Part shown: positions 7,870 through 15,613 of the stretch, piece by piece | Numbering within the stretch: position 1 is the first letter of the stretch | How the letters are laid out: every line of letters starts with the position of its first letter | NCBI GenBank assembly: GCA_900541905.1 | Contig: UQLQ01000023.1 | Coordinates: 1 to 26,358, forward strand | Direction of reading: 5' to 3' | DNA length: 26,358 nucleotides | From: an uncultured Oscillospiraceae bacterium | GTDB taxonomy: Bacteria > Bacillota > Clostridia > Oscillospirales > Acutalibacteraceae | Program-made: the position numbers and the translations under genes | Notes under the pieces: model-generated | Told to the model about the DNA's origin: nothing | What the model saw: only the letters and a program-made list of their open reading frames with translations | The model's database searches: none

Positions 7870-8424
7870 ATGACAAGAGATGGAATCAAGGCAATACGTC
7901 CTCTCATTGAGCAATTACCTGACTTTTATCAGAACAGTCCGGAAGTAGTCGATTTACAAAATGCATTTACCAAACAGATCAATTCTGCGTGGATACAGCG
8001 TGAAGAGTTTTTAAATCAATTAAATGTTCAAACTGCAACTTGGTCGTTACCTATATGGGAATATTTATATGGAATTGAGGCTGATACCACCCGTAGTTTG
8101 GAGTTTAGACGAGCTTGTATTTTATCAAAATTGCGTGGGAATGGGACTGCAACGTTAGAAATGATGAAAAACGTTGCAAAGAGCTTTTGTAACAGCGATG
8201 TAGAGATAATTGAATACAACGACGAGTTCCGTTTTGAAATTAAATTTGACGGAACAGCATCAGCCATTGAAAATAAAGATGGTTTTTTGAAAGCGATTAG
8301 AGAGCTGAAACCGGCTCATTTACAAGAAACATTAATTGAAATGACTTCATTGCCTTCAAAACTTTATGTTGGAACAGCAATCGGAAGTTACAAGCAGGAG
8401 GTGATTTGTAATGTCAACATCTAA
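7870..8424 (+). CDS. XkdU/YmfQ-like (DUF2313) tail protein, tail protein I analogue
   Basis: The 184-residue product starts MTRDGIKAIRPLIEQLPDFY and has the family pattern of a helical N-terminus, then SLPIWEYLYGI followed by FRRACILSKLRGNGT, and a short beta-rich C-terminus. DUF2313 proteins sit between baseplate J and the fibre and probably attach fibres to the wedge. ATG 7870 follows GGGAGGG and lies two bases after the previous stop; the longer frame from 7837 lacks a ribosome site. Its 3' end overlaps the fibre gene by 14 bases. Confidence 0.87.
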   Translation: MTRDGIKAIRPLIEQLPDFYQNSPEVVDLQNAFTKQINSAWIQREEFLNQLNVQTATWSLPIWEYLYGIEADTTRSLEFRRACILSKLRGNGTATLEMMKNVAKSFCNSDVEIIEYNDEFRFEIKFDGTASAIENKDGFLKAIRELKPAHLQETLIEMTSLPSKLYVGTAIGSYKQEVICNVNI

Positions 8425-9736
8425 ATGGACATCCGTTATTACAAATACGGGAAAAAACTTATTGTCTTATATTTCTGAGCAGCATCTTGTAATAACAAAA
8501 GCGGAATGTGGTGATACAAGAACAGAAGGCAGTTTGGAAGAACTAACCGACATTCAAAATCCGAAAGATATGGTTCTTTATCCATCACAATCCATTGAAA
8601 GCAATTTACAATTTCGCATAACACTCAGCAATCAAAATATTTTAACTGGTTTTTCTTTATATCAAATTGGCATTTATGCAAAACTGGAACATCAAGAAGA
8701 TGATGTATTATTTATGGTGATACAGGCCGCAGAAAATCAGCCTGATATCATTCCTTCCAATCAGGAAAGTCCAAACTATGTCAATGATTACGTGGTACGT
8801 CTGATTGTGGCAAACACAAATCAAATTACGGTTCAGGTAACAGCAGACGCCTATGCAACTACAGGTGTTGTGTTAGATTTGAAAACAGAATTAAAATCTG
8901 ATATTCAAAGTTTACAAAATACGAAATTGGATGTTGCAAAGTTGAATGCTTCCAACGGAGCTGCGGGTTTGGATGAAAACGGAAAACTAAAACAGATGCC
9001 TACAGCGTCTGATGTCGGAGCAGTTCCCATCGGCAGAACTGTAAACAGTAAACCTTTAAGTTCTGATATTGTACTGAATGCGGCGGATACCGGAGCAGTA
9101 GACGCATCTTTGTTGGGAAAGGAAAATGGTGTTGCTACCTTAAATTCCAATAGCAAGTTGGTACAAATGCCGACGGCGTCCGATGTTGGGGCAGTTCCTA
9201 CCGGCAGAACCATTAACGGAAAACCTCTTACCGCAAATGTTGCTTTAACTGCGACTGACGTAGGAGCGGTTGCGGCAAATACAGTAGGAGTTGCAAATGG
9301 GGTTGCTTCTTTAAACTCTGACGGTAAGTTGGTACAAATGCCAACATTTGACGATTTCTTTATAACCGGAGAATGGTCGCCACAACTACATAACTATAAT
9401 AATAACTTTGATGGTTCTTATACTTCATATGGATATTATTACAAATTTGGAAAATTGGTATATGTAGTAGGCAGAATTACGATTACCAATCAAGGATCCG
9501 GTGGAAATATGTATATTACGGGCTTACCATTTGAAACTGACCCTACCTTATGGCAGCAACTTCATGTGATTGTTAGTAACAATGATAACATGTGGGGAGG
9601 CTATTCACAACAAGGCTCCTGTATATTCGGAGAAAGCTCCACTTTGGGCATTTTAGGTGCTGATGGACATCTAATTTATGTTGACGCTACCGGCACAATT
9701 TATTCTATCTCCGGTATGTATATCTCTAAAGAATAG
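8411..9736 (+). CDS. Tail fibre protein with internal repeats (XkdV position)
   Basis: This 441-residue protein is the likely receptor-binding fibre. Residues 1 to about 155 form a phage-tail-collar-like N-terminal domain that should dock on the baseplate (LVITKAECGDTRTEGSLEEL, and SLYQIGIYAKL). A short helical, coiled-coil-like stretch covers about 155-180. Residues 182-312 are two copies and part of a third of a 57-residue repeat with KLVQMPTASDVGAVP and NGKPLTANVALTATDVGAV. Residues 313-441 are a Gly/Tyr/Ser-rich beta head that probably decides specificity. GGAGGTGAT precedes ATG 8411. No fibre chaperone follows; a terminator comes seven bases after the stop. Confidence 0.87.
   Translation: MSTSKWTSVITNTGKNLLSYISEQHLVITKAECGDTRTEGSLEELTDIQNPKDMVLYPSQSIESNLQFRITLSNQNILTGFSLYQIGIYAKLEHQEDDVLFMVIQAAENQPDIIPSNQESPNYVNDYVVRLIVANTNQITVQVTADAYATTGVVLDLKTELKSDIQSLQNTKLDVAKLNASNGAAGLDENGKLKQMPTASDVGAVPIGRTVNSKPLSSDIVLNAADTGAVDASLLGKENGVATLNSNSKLVQMPTASDVGAVPTGRTINGKPLTANVALTATDVGAVAANTVGVANGVASLNSDGKLVQMPTFDDFFITGEWSPQLHNYNNNFDGSYTSYGYYYKFGKLVYVVGRITITNQGSGGNMYITGLPFETDPTLWQQLHVIVSNNDNMWGGYSQQGSCIFGESSTLGILGADGHLIYVDATGTIYSISGMYISKE
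8954..9346 (+). repeat. Two and a third tandem 171-bp repeats in the fibre gene
   Basis: Units lie at 8954-9124, 9125-9295 and partly at 9296-9346. Each begins with an NG codon pair and carries a K-L-x-Q-M-P-T motif; the lysine codons start at 8984, 9155 and 9326, exactly 57 codons apart. The protein repeats are more alike than the DNA, so the copies are not very recent, but the middle parts are close enough for recombination. Confidence 0.85.
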
Positions 9737-9742
9737 GTTACA

Positions 9743-9777
9743 AAAATATCAGTTGGTACTTTACCAGCTGATATTTT
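9743..9777. terminator. Intrinsic terminator ending the tail module
   Basis: A 16-bp inverted repeat (9743-9758 with 9762-9777, one G-T pair, loop CTT) is flanked by A residues on the left and GTATTTT on the right. It lies seven bases after the fibre stop and closes the tail operon. The A-rich left arm means it could also work from the other strand. Confidence 0.8.
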
Positions 9778-9799
9778 GTATTTTATGAAAAACCGATAC

Positions 9800-9828
9800 T
9801 TGTAACAACATATCTCCTATGGTATGAT
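9800..9828 (+). promoter_or_regulatory. Sigma-A-type promoter for the zinc-ribbon gene and metY
   Basis: TTGTAA (9800-9805) and TATGAT (9823-9828) are separated by exactly 17 bases, matching four and five of six consensus positions. It lies between the tail-module terminator and the zinc-ribbon gene, with a predicted start near 9835 and a short leader. No SAM riboswitch or T-box fits in this gap. Confidence 0.6.
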
Positions 9829-9857
9829 AATTACCAAGAATGGAAGTGATTACACCT

Positions 9858-10313
9858 ATGCTATATTGTTCCAAATGCCATGCACTATATGAAAATGAGA
9901 CAACTTGTTCTAATTGTAATGGGCCGCTTACAGAACCAAAGCCCGGAAATTTGGTTTTATTAACTGCTGCCATGTATGCTGAATCTAATGAAATTTTAGA
10001 CGCATTTCGTGCCAGAGGGATTTACATTGACAGGAAACCTACCATTGAAGAGGGTGTGTTTGAACTGTTCGTGCAATATGCAGATTGGGAAAAGGCAAAT
10101 GAAACGTTACATATTGTGTTGGAAGATTTAAAAAAGCACGCCCCTTATCAAGGGGAAGAAAGTGCCGATGCAAACGAACAAAAATCAAAGCTGAGCAAAG
10201 GGAAAAAGTGGGCCTTACGTATTGTAGCAGCAGTTGCATTTGGACTGGTTATTTGGGGTGTAGTAGCACTTACGGACTTTGCAATGGGATTTGTAAAGGG
10301 CTGGTTTTCCTAA
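9858..10313 (+). CDS. Zinc-ribbon, DUF2007-like protein with C-terminal membrane helix
   Basis: This 151-residue protein has three parts. Residues 1-25 form a zinc ribbon with two CxxC pairs (C4/C7 and C17/C20). Residues about 32-92 resemble DUF2007, with LVLLTAAMYAESNEILDAFR and later VQYADWEKANETL. A charged linker leads to one hydrophobic helix at about 121-148, so the protein is probably anchored with most of it in the cytoplasm. DUF2007 is often described as PII-like in fold, but its role is unknown and I assign no function. ATG 9858 is chosen over 9840 because GGAAGTG (9842-9848) lies upstream of it and the CxxC pair then starts at residue 4. It is followed after 27 bases by metY and probably shares its transcript. 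Confidence 0.7.
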   Translation: MLYCSKCHALYENETTCSNCNGPLTEPKPGNLVLLTAAMYAESNEILDAFRARGIYIDRKPTIEEGVFELFVQYADWEKANETLHIVLEDLKKHAPYQGEESADANEQKSKLSKGKKWALRIVAAVAFGLVIWGVVALTDFAMGFVKGWFS

Positions 10314-10340
10314 AGTTTAATATGGGGGGATTTTTAAGTT

Positions 10341-11615
10341 ATGAAACAACTAAAACCGGATACCACATGCATTCATGCAGGCTACGAACCAAAAAACGGT
10401 GAACCCAGAGTAGTACCAATTGCACAAAGCACTACATATACATATGACAGTGCAGAAACTATGGGGAAATTGTTTGACCTTGAAGCAGATGGATTTTTCT
10501 ACACACGTTTAGCCAATCCAACTTTAGATGCCGTGGAGAAGAAAATTGCTGCTTTAGAGGGTGGAGTAGGGGCAATGATTACTTCATCCGGACAAGCTGC
10601 TTCTACAATTGCGGTTTTGAATATTTGTCATGCAGGCGACCATATGGTTTGCTGCAGCGCAATTTATGGCGGTACCTTCAACTTATTTTATAAAACATTA
10701 AGAGAGTTGGGGATTGACGTAACCTTTTTACAGCCGAATGCGACAGCTGACCAAATTAATGCCGCTTTTCGCGATAATACAAGATGCGTATTTGTTGAGA
10801 CATTATCCAATCCGTCATTGGTGGTGACAGATATTGCGTTATATGCAGATTGCGCTCATGCACATCAAGTGCCTTTAATTGTAGACAATACATTTCCTAC
10901 TCCAATCAACTGTCGTCCATTTGAATTTGGTGCCGATATTGTGGTACATTCTACTTCCAAATATATGGATGGTCACGCTGTACAGTTGGGCGGAGCTATT
11001 GTGGACAGCGGTAATTTTGACTGGAAAAACGGAAAATTCCCTGAATTTACAGAACCGGATGAATCCTATCACGGTGTGATTTATGCGGAACGTTTCGGCA
11101 ATGCCGCATATATTGTCAAGGCACGTACTCACTTAATGCGTGACCTTGGCGCACAGGCAGCACCGCAAAATGCATTTTTATTAAATTTAGGTTTGGAAAC
11201 TTTGGCACTGCGTATGGAACGTCATTGCTCCAATGCGCAGACCGTTGCTGAATTTTTGGAGAATCATCCAAAAGTGGAATGGATTAACTATCCGGGTTTA
11301 AAAAGCAATCCTTATTATGAACTTGCACAAAAATATATGCCAAACGGTACGTGCGGTGTGATTTCATTTGGCGTAAAAGGCGGAAGAGAAGAAGCGGCAA
11401 AATTTATGGAAGGGTTGAAACTTGCTTCCATTGTCATTCATGTTGCCGATTTGCGCACATGCGTATTGCATCCTGCCAGCACAACGCACCGTCAGTTATC
11501 AGATGCACAGTTGGAAGAAGCCGGTGTAAAAGCGAATATGATTCGTTTATCTGTCGGCATCGAAAATCCTCAAGATATTCTGGATGATTTATCCCAAGCT
11601 TTAGAGCAATTATAA
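10341..11615 (+). CDS. metY: O-acetylhomoserine sulfhydrylase (O-acetylhomoserine aminocarboxypropyltransferase)
   Basis: MetY is a cytoplasmic PLP enzyme that joins O-acetylhomoserine and sulfide to give homocysteine, feeding methionine synthesis; some members also act as cysteine synthase. The 424-residue length is normal for MetY and longer than MetB/MetC. Visible motifs are YTRLANPT near residues 54-61 (PLP phosphate contact), SSGQAAS (82-88), IVDNTFPTP with the PLP-ring aspartate D182, and HSTSKYMDGH with the Schiff-base lysine K207. The C-terminal VLHPASTTHRQLS is typical of the family. A GGGGGGA site precedes ATG 10341. The gene ends in a good terminator and shows no methionine-type riboswitch, so control is probably at the shared upstream promoter. 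Confidence 0.95.
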   Translation: MKQLKPDTTCIHAGYEPKNGEPRVVPIAQSTTYTYDSAETMGKLFDLEADGFFYTRLANPTLDAVEKKIAALEGGVGAMITSSGQAASTIAVLNICHAGDHMVCCSAIYGGTFNLFYKTLRELGIDVTFLQPNATADQINAAFRDNTRCVFVETLSNPSLVVTDIALYADCAHAHQVPLIVDNTFPTPINCRPFEFGADIVVHSTSKYMDGHAVQLGGAIVDSGNFDWKNGKFPEFTEPDESYHGVIYAERFGNAAYIVKARTHLMRDLGAQAAPQNAFLLNLGLETLALRMERHCSNAQTVAEFLENHPKVEWINYPGLKSNPYYELAQKYMPNGTCGVISFGVKGGREEAAKFMEGLKLASIVIHVADLRTCVLHPASTTHRQLSDAQLEEAGVKANMIRLSVGIENPQDILDDLSQALEQL

Positions 11616-11634
11616 ACAAAATAATATGACTTTT

Positions 11635-11670
11635 ATAAAGGGCGTTATTTCACGCTCTTTATTTGTTTTT
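11635..11670 (+). terminator. Intrinsic terminator after metY
   Basis: An 11-bp stem (11635-11645 with 11652-11662, one G-T pair, 6-nt loop) is followed by TTGTTTTT. It starts 20 bases after the metY stop and separates this unit from the long operon downstream. Confidence 0.85.
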
Positions 11671-11687
11671 ACACAAAATATGGTTAA

Positions 11688-11716
11688 GATAATGATAATA
11701 TCAATGAGAATGATTG
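11688..11716. promoter_or_regulatory. Fur-family box-like sequence upstream of the M16 operon
   Basis: Bases 11688-11699 read GATAATGATAAT, identical to the first twelve bases of the classic Fur consensus, and a second related element, GAGAATGATTG, ends at 11716. Between them TGATAATATCA (11693-11703) is a perfect 5-1-5 palindrome. Fur, PerR or Zur type repressors are all possible. The box lies about 75 bases upstream of the recognisable -10, farther than usual for a repressor site, unless a second promoter (TTGAAA at 11714-11719) is used. Confidence 0.35.
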
Positions 11717-11787
11717 AAAATATTCTGTAAATTCATTGTATATTTATAAGTTTTCATTGGAATTTTCTTTCATACCTGATTTTTCTA

Positions 11788-11796
11788 TGCTATAAT
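11788..11796 (+). promoter_or_regulatory. Extended -10 promoter for the M16-to-recN operon
   Basis: TGC-TATAAT is a consensus -10 with the extended TGn element. The matching -35 region 17 bases upstream is poor, as is common for extended -10 promoters. The predicted start near 11803 gives a leader of about 40 bases before ATG 11846. The next strong promoter is only at 22195, and the genes between are closely packed, which supports one operon. Confidence 0.55.
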
Positions 11797-11845
11797 ATAT
11801 TAAATTTTAATCTAATAAAATATCAAAAATTGGAGTTGAGTATTC

Positions 11846-13123
11846 ATGAGTGAAATCAACCAACGTGTTGTATGTAACGGTGTCGATTTTCAAAGTATTC
11901 AAAATACAAATTTTAAAACAATGAGAATCTCCGTTCATTTTATGTTACCAATAGATAAAAATCATATTTCTGCCAATGCTGTTTTGCCTGCATTATTATG
12001 CCGCGCAAGTAAACAGTATCCCGATTATACACAGTTAAGCCGGCGCCTTTCCGAATTATATGGTGCAAGCCTCAATGCAGAGGTACAAAAATTGGGGGAT
12101 ACGCAATTATTGAGTATTTCTACTGTAGGATTGGCAGACCAATTTACACTAAACGGAGAATCTGTTTCAAAAGAACTGGCTGAATTGATGTGCAGTATTA
12201 TTTTTGATCCTCCGTTTGAAAACGGTACGTTCCGTCAGGAAGATTTTAATCAGGAAATACGCCAAACAATGGAATTGATTGATTCGGAATTCAATGATAA
12301 ACGTATCTATGCCAAGCATCGTTGCGAAGAAATTATGTGCGATAAAGAGCCATATGGCATTCCGCGTTTTGGGTCCAAAGATGCAGTACGTGCATTGCAG
12401 CCCAATGATTTAAAAGAAGCTTGGTCTTATTTGATTGCTCATGCCCGCATTCGCATTATGGCATTGGGGAACTGTAATCCTGACTTGGTATTTGAAGGTT
12501 TTCAAACAGCATTTGAAAAAGTGGACCGCAGTCAAGTGGTTGTTTGTTCTTCTGATATTGTTACAGATGTGACAGAGGTAAAAGATATCAGCGAAAGTAT
12601 GGAAGTGGCACAATCTAAATTGGTTATGGGTTTCCGTACTCAAATTGCCGCACCGCAAAAAGAAATTGTTGCAGCAAAATTAATGACTGCAATGTTTGGT
12701 GGAACACCCCATTCCAAACTATTTTTAAATGTTCGTGAAAAGATGAGCCTTTGTTATTATTGCGCAGCCAGATACAACAGCAACAAAGGCATTATGACTG
12801 TGGAAAGCGGCGTAGAGACCCAAAATATTGAAGCTGCCAAAAATGAGATTCTAAATCAACTGGAAGAAATGAAACAAGGCAACTTTACAGAGGAAGAACT
12901 TCAATCGGCAAAATTGAGCGTATGTAACAGTTACCGTACCATAGGCGATTATTTGGGCAGTACCGAAAGCTGGTATATCTCTCAAATTTTTATGCCGGAT
13001 ACGCAAACTCCGGAACAGGCTGCGGAGGAAATCAGTGAAGTAACTCGTGAGGAAATCATTGCAGCCGCACAAAAAGTAACATTGGATACCATTTACCGTT
13101 TGGTTGGAACTGAAGAGGAGTGA
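11846..13123 (+). CDS. ymfF: M16 peptidase-like protein, probably non-catalytic (YmfF-like)
   Basis: This 425-residue protein has the two-lobed M16 (pitrilysin) architecture but lacks the zinc motif HxxEH; the matching region reads ALLCRASKQYPDYTQLSRRL. Other family features remain, such as LSELYGASLNAEV, the FNDKRIYAKHRCEEIM helix, and the C-terminal half with GGTPHSKLFLNVREK and LCYYCAARY. In Bacillus and many Clostridia an inactive YmfF lies next to an active YmfH, and databases link the pair to elongation factor P modification; I cannot test that here. The gene starts at ATG 11846 after GGAG (11832-11835). Its partner begins five bases after its stop, so the two probably form one heteromeric enzyme. 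Confidence 0.87.
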   Translation: MSEINQRVVCNGVDFQSIQNTNFKTMRISVHFMLPIDKNHISANAVLPALLCRASKQYPDYTQLSRRLSELYGASLNAEVQKLGDTQLLSISTVGLADQFTLNGESVSKELAELMCSIIFDPPFENGTFRQEDFNQEIRQTMELIDSEFNDKRIYAKHRCEEIMCDKEPYGIPRFGSKDAVRALQPNDLKEAWSYLIAHARIRIMALGNCNPDLVFEGFQTAFEKVDRSQVVVCSSDIVTDVTEVKDISESMEVAQSKLVMGFRTQIAAPQKEIVAAKLMTAMFGGTPHSKLFLNVREKMSLCYYCAARYNSNKGIMTVESGVETQNIEAAKNEILNQLEEMKQGNFTEEELQSAKLSVCNSYRTIGDYLGSTESWYISQIFMPDTQTPEQAAEEISEVTREEIIAAAQKVTLDTIYRLVGTEEE

Positions 13124-13127
13124 TATT

Positions 13128-14426
13128 ATGTCTTTACAAACCATTACAGGAAAACGTGTCGGAGACACTTACTATAAATTAGAACACCCGTCCGGCTTAA
13201 CTGTTTTTATTTATCCAAAAGAAAACAGCAATTCTACGTATGCGGTATTTGGAACCAAATACGGTTCTGTTGACAATCAATTCCGCCGTTCTGACGAAGA
13301 TACTGTTCATACAGTACCGGAGGGTATTGCGCACTTTTTGGAGCATAAATTATTTGAAAGTGAAGACGGAGATGCTTTTGCGCGTTATGCAAAAACAGGC
13401 GCTTCCGCTAACGCATACACTTCCTTTGATATGACTTGCTATTTATTTTCCTGTACGGAAAATGTAGAAGCATCTTTGGAAATCTTATTGGACTTTGTCC
13501 AGTCTCCTTATTTTACGGAACAAACCGTACAAAAAGAGCAGGGGATTATAGGACAGGAAATCCGCATGTATGACGATGACCCTCAATGGCGTGTGATGTT
13601 TAATTTACTGGGTGCTTTATATCACACACATCCTGTTAAAATTGATATTGCAGGAACTGTTGAAAGTATTTCTCACATTACCCCTGAATTGCTGTATCAA
13701 TGCTACCATACGTTTTATGACCTGCATAATATGGCTTTATGTGTGGCCGGAAATATCGATAAAGAAACCGTATTAAAACTGGTTGATCAATATTGTAAAC
13801 CGGCCGAGCCGTTTGCTGTAGACCGTGTGTTTGAGGAAGAACCACGCAGTGTTGTAAAGGGTAAAGTAACACAAGCATTATCTGTTGCAACGCCTTTATT
13901 CCAATTCGGCTTTAAGGAAGAGGCAGGTAAAAACAGAAGAACTGTGAAAGAGTTGGCTGCTGTGGAGCTATTGCTGGAAATTTTAGCTTCGGAAGCATCT
14001 CCTTTGTTCCGTGAATTGCAGAAATCCAACTTAATCAATGAATCCTCCTTCAGTTATGAATTTTTTGAAGGTCCCGGCTATGCAAGTATTATTTTTGCGG
14101 GAGAATCAAAAAATCCTGACCAAGTTGCAGAATGTATCAAAAAAGAAGTAAATCGCTTAAGAAAAGAAGGCATTCCAAAGGAAGATTTTGAAAGAGCAAA
14201 GAAAGCAATCTACGGACGAAATGTAGCGGCTTTAAACAGTTCAGAGACAATTGCAAACTGCTTAATCGCACTTTCTTTTTCCAACCGTGAATTGTTTGAA
14301 TATATTGACGCATTGGCAGAAATTACACTGGAAGAAGTAACTGCAAGTTTGCAGACGCATATGTTGGAACAATATGCAGCCTTGTCCATCGTTGAGCCGA
14401 TTACCCCTATGGAGGAAGCAAAATAA
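13128..14426 (+). CDS. ymfH: M16 zinc metallopeptidase (YmfH-like), catalytic partner
   Basis: The 432-residue product carries the inverted zinc motif H69-F-L-E72-H73 and a likely third ligand, E144, in GIIGQEIRMYDDDP, so it should be an active zinc peptidase of family M16. The N-terminal lobe holds the GHS-like GASANAYTSFDMTCY that follows the active site, and the C-terminal lobe shows the usual RELQKSNLINESSFSYEFF. There is no signal peptide, so it acts in the cytoplasm. ATG 13128 is preferred to 13104 because GAGGAG (13115-13120) precedes it and the upstream codons overlap ymfF. It ends in TAATG, overlapping lgt by one base. Confidence 0.92.
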   Translation: MSLQTITGKRVGDTYYKLEHPSGLTVFIYPKENSNSTYAVFGTKYGSVDNQFRRSDEDTVHTVPEGIAHFLEHKLFESEDGDAFARYAKTGASANAYTSFDMTCYLFSCTENVEASLEILLDFVQSPYFTEQTVQKEQGIIGQEIRMYDDDPQWRVMFNLLGALYHTHPVKIDIAGTVESISHITPELLYQCYHTFYDLHNMALCVAGNIDKETVLKLVDQYCKPAEPFAVDRVFEEEPRSVVKGKVTQALSVATPLFQFGFKEEAGKNRRTVKELAAVELLLEILASEASPLFRELQKSNLINESSFSYEFFEGPGYASIIFAGESKNPDQVAECIKKEVNRLRKEGIPKEDFERAKKAIYGRNVAALNSSETIANCLIALSFSNRELFEYIDALAEITLEEVTASLQTHMLEQYAALSIVEPITPMEEAK

Positions 14427-15613
14427 TGAGTCATGTGGAATTCCCAGGTTTGGGTTGGAGTTTTGACATCAACTCAACCGCTTTTTCGATTGGATCCTTT
14501 GAAATCAAATGGTACGGATTGCTCATTGCAACAGGATTTTTATTAGCGGTAATCTATGCAATGGTCATGTGTAAAAAAATGAATATTAACCGCAGCAGAT
14601 TACTGGATACAATCATTGTCGGATTAATTGCAGGCGTCATCGGCGCCCGCTTGTATTATGTTATCTTTTATCCGGGTGATAAATTTATCAAAGACCCAAT
14701 CAGTATTTTCTATATTCATGAGGGCGGATTGGGCATATACGGCGGCATTATAGGCGCCTTATTGGTTGGCGGCCTGTTTGCCAAATTCCGAAAACAAAAT
14801 GTGCTTGCGGTACTGGATATCGGTGTGCTCGGCTTTCTGATTGGACAAGCAATCGGACGCTGGGGAAACTTTATCAACCAAGAAGCATTTGGCGGACCAA
14901 CCTCTTTGCCTTGGGGAATGGTGAGTGAAAATACTCTGGCGGTTTCGCCGGATTCCCCTGTACATCCTTGCTTTTTCTATGAATCCATGTGGTGCGTACT
15001 GGGATTCATTGTACTTCATATTTTTACTACAAAATTCCGTCAATATGATGGACAAACCTTTTTATTATATCTCATTTGGTACGGAACAGGCAGATTCTTT
15101 ATCGAAGCACTGAGAACAGATAGTTTGTATGTGCCGTATCTTCCGATTAAAGTTTCTCAGTTGGTGGCCGTTGTAACTATTTTGGCAGGCATTGTTTTGC
15201 TTATTGTATTCCGCAATCGAAGAATTTTGGCAGGATGCGGACTCAAGCAAGTCATGGCTGCGAATGTAGAACGAGTTGCTGCAATGAATCCTCTTTCTAA
15301 ATTCGAGCCTGCAGAGAAAAAAGACCGCCATAAAACAGAAACGAACCATCAAGAACATAAAGATTCTCATGATACCAAAAGAGAACATGTTTCAAAAACG
15401 GTAAAAGAGGAATCAACCGTGCAGGAAAAAACGTCTCCTGCTCCTATGGAACCACAGGAAAGCGTTTCCGCAGAAGAACAAGCAGATAACGAAATTAAAG
15501 TGGACAATCAAGTGATTCATGAGATTATTGACAATCAGTCTACGGAAGAAACAACCAAACAATCAGATGAAAAAGACAACAAAGGAGCAAATCAAAATGG
15601 CGACAATCATTAA
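14426..15613 (+). CDS. lgt: Phosphatidylglycerol-prolipoprotein diacylglyceryl transferase with long C-terminal tail
   Basis: Lgt moves diacylglycerol from phosphatidylglycerol to the lipobox cysteine of prolipoproteins in the cell membrane. About seven membrane helices lie in residues 20-265. Key family motifs are present: H98 with IHEGGLGIYGG, GRWGNFINQEAFG with R145, N148 and N151, and GTGRFFIEALRTD with R223. The core ends near residue 285, the normal length. Residues about 285-395 are an added polar, Glu/Lys/His/Gln-rich and probably disordered tail on the cytoplasmic side. The start overlaps the ymfH stop (TAATG), and the end overlaps folD by 17 bases, so the tail region carries the folD ribosome site. 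Confidence 0.95.
   Translation: MSHVEFPGLGWSFDINSTAFSIGSFEIKWYGLLIATGFLLAVIYAMVMCKKMNINRSRLLDTIIVGLIAGVIGARLYYVIFYPGDKFIKDPISIFYIHEGGLGIYGGIIGALLVGGLFAKFRKQNVLAVLDIGVLGFLIGQAIGRWGNFINQEAFGGPTSLPWGMVSENTLAVSPDSPVHPCFFYESMWCVLGFIVLHIFTTKFRQYDGQTFLLYLIWYGTGRFFIEALRTDSLYVPYLPIKVSQLVAVVTILAGIVLLIVFRNRRILAGCGLKQVMAANVERVAAMNPLSKFEPAEKKDRHKTETNHQEHKDSHDTKREHVSKTVKEESTVQEKTSPAPMEPQESVSAEEQADNEIKVDNQVIHEIIDNQSTEETTKQSDEKDNKGANQNGDNH

Noticed and set aside
8954..9346. Tandem repeats as a CRISPR-like or non-coding array
   Set aside because: Repeats are in frame within the fibre gene, 171 bp long with no spacers, and code for a repeated protein motif.
9737..9857. SAM riboswitch or methionine T-box for metY
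   Set aside because: The space holds only a terminator, a promoter and a short leader; no T-box core or S-box-like helices are present, nor in the 27 bases directly before metY.
9737..9860. Phage attachment site at the right edge of the tail module
   Set aside because: There is no tRNA gene or repeat partner in the window; the inverted repeat is a terminator. The partner, if any, would lie upstream of the window.
12851..13168. Reverse-strand open frame of about 105 codons across the ymfF/ymfH junction
   Set aside because: It lies opposite two well-supported genes, has no ribosome site and no recognisable family; it mirrors the codon pattern of the + strand.
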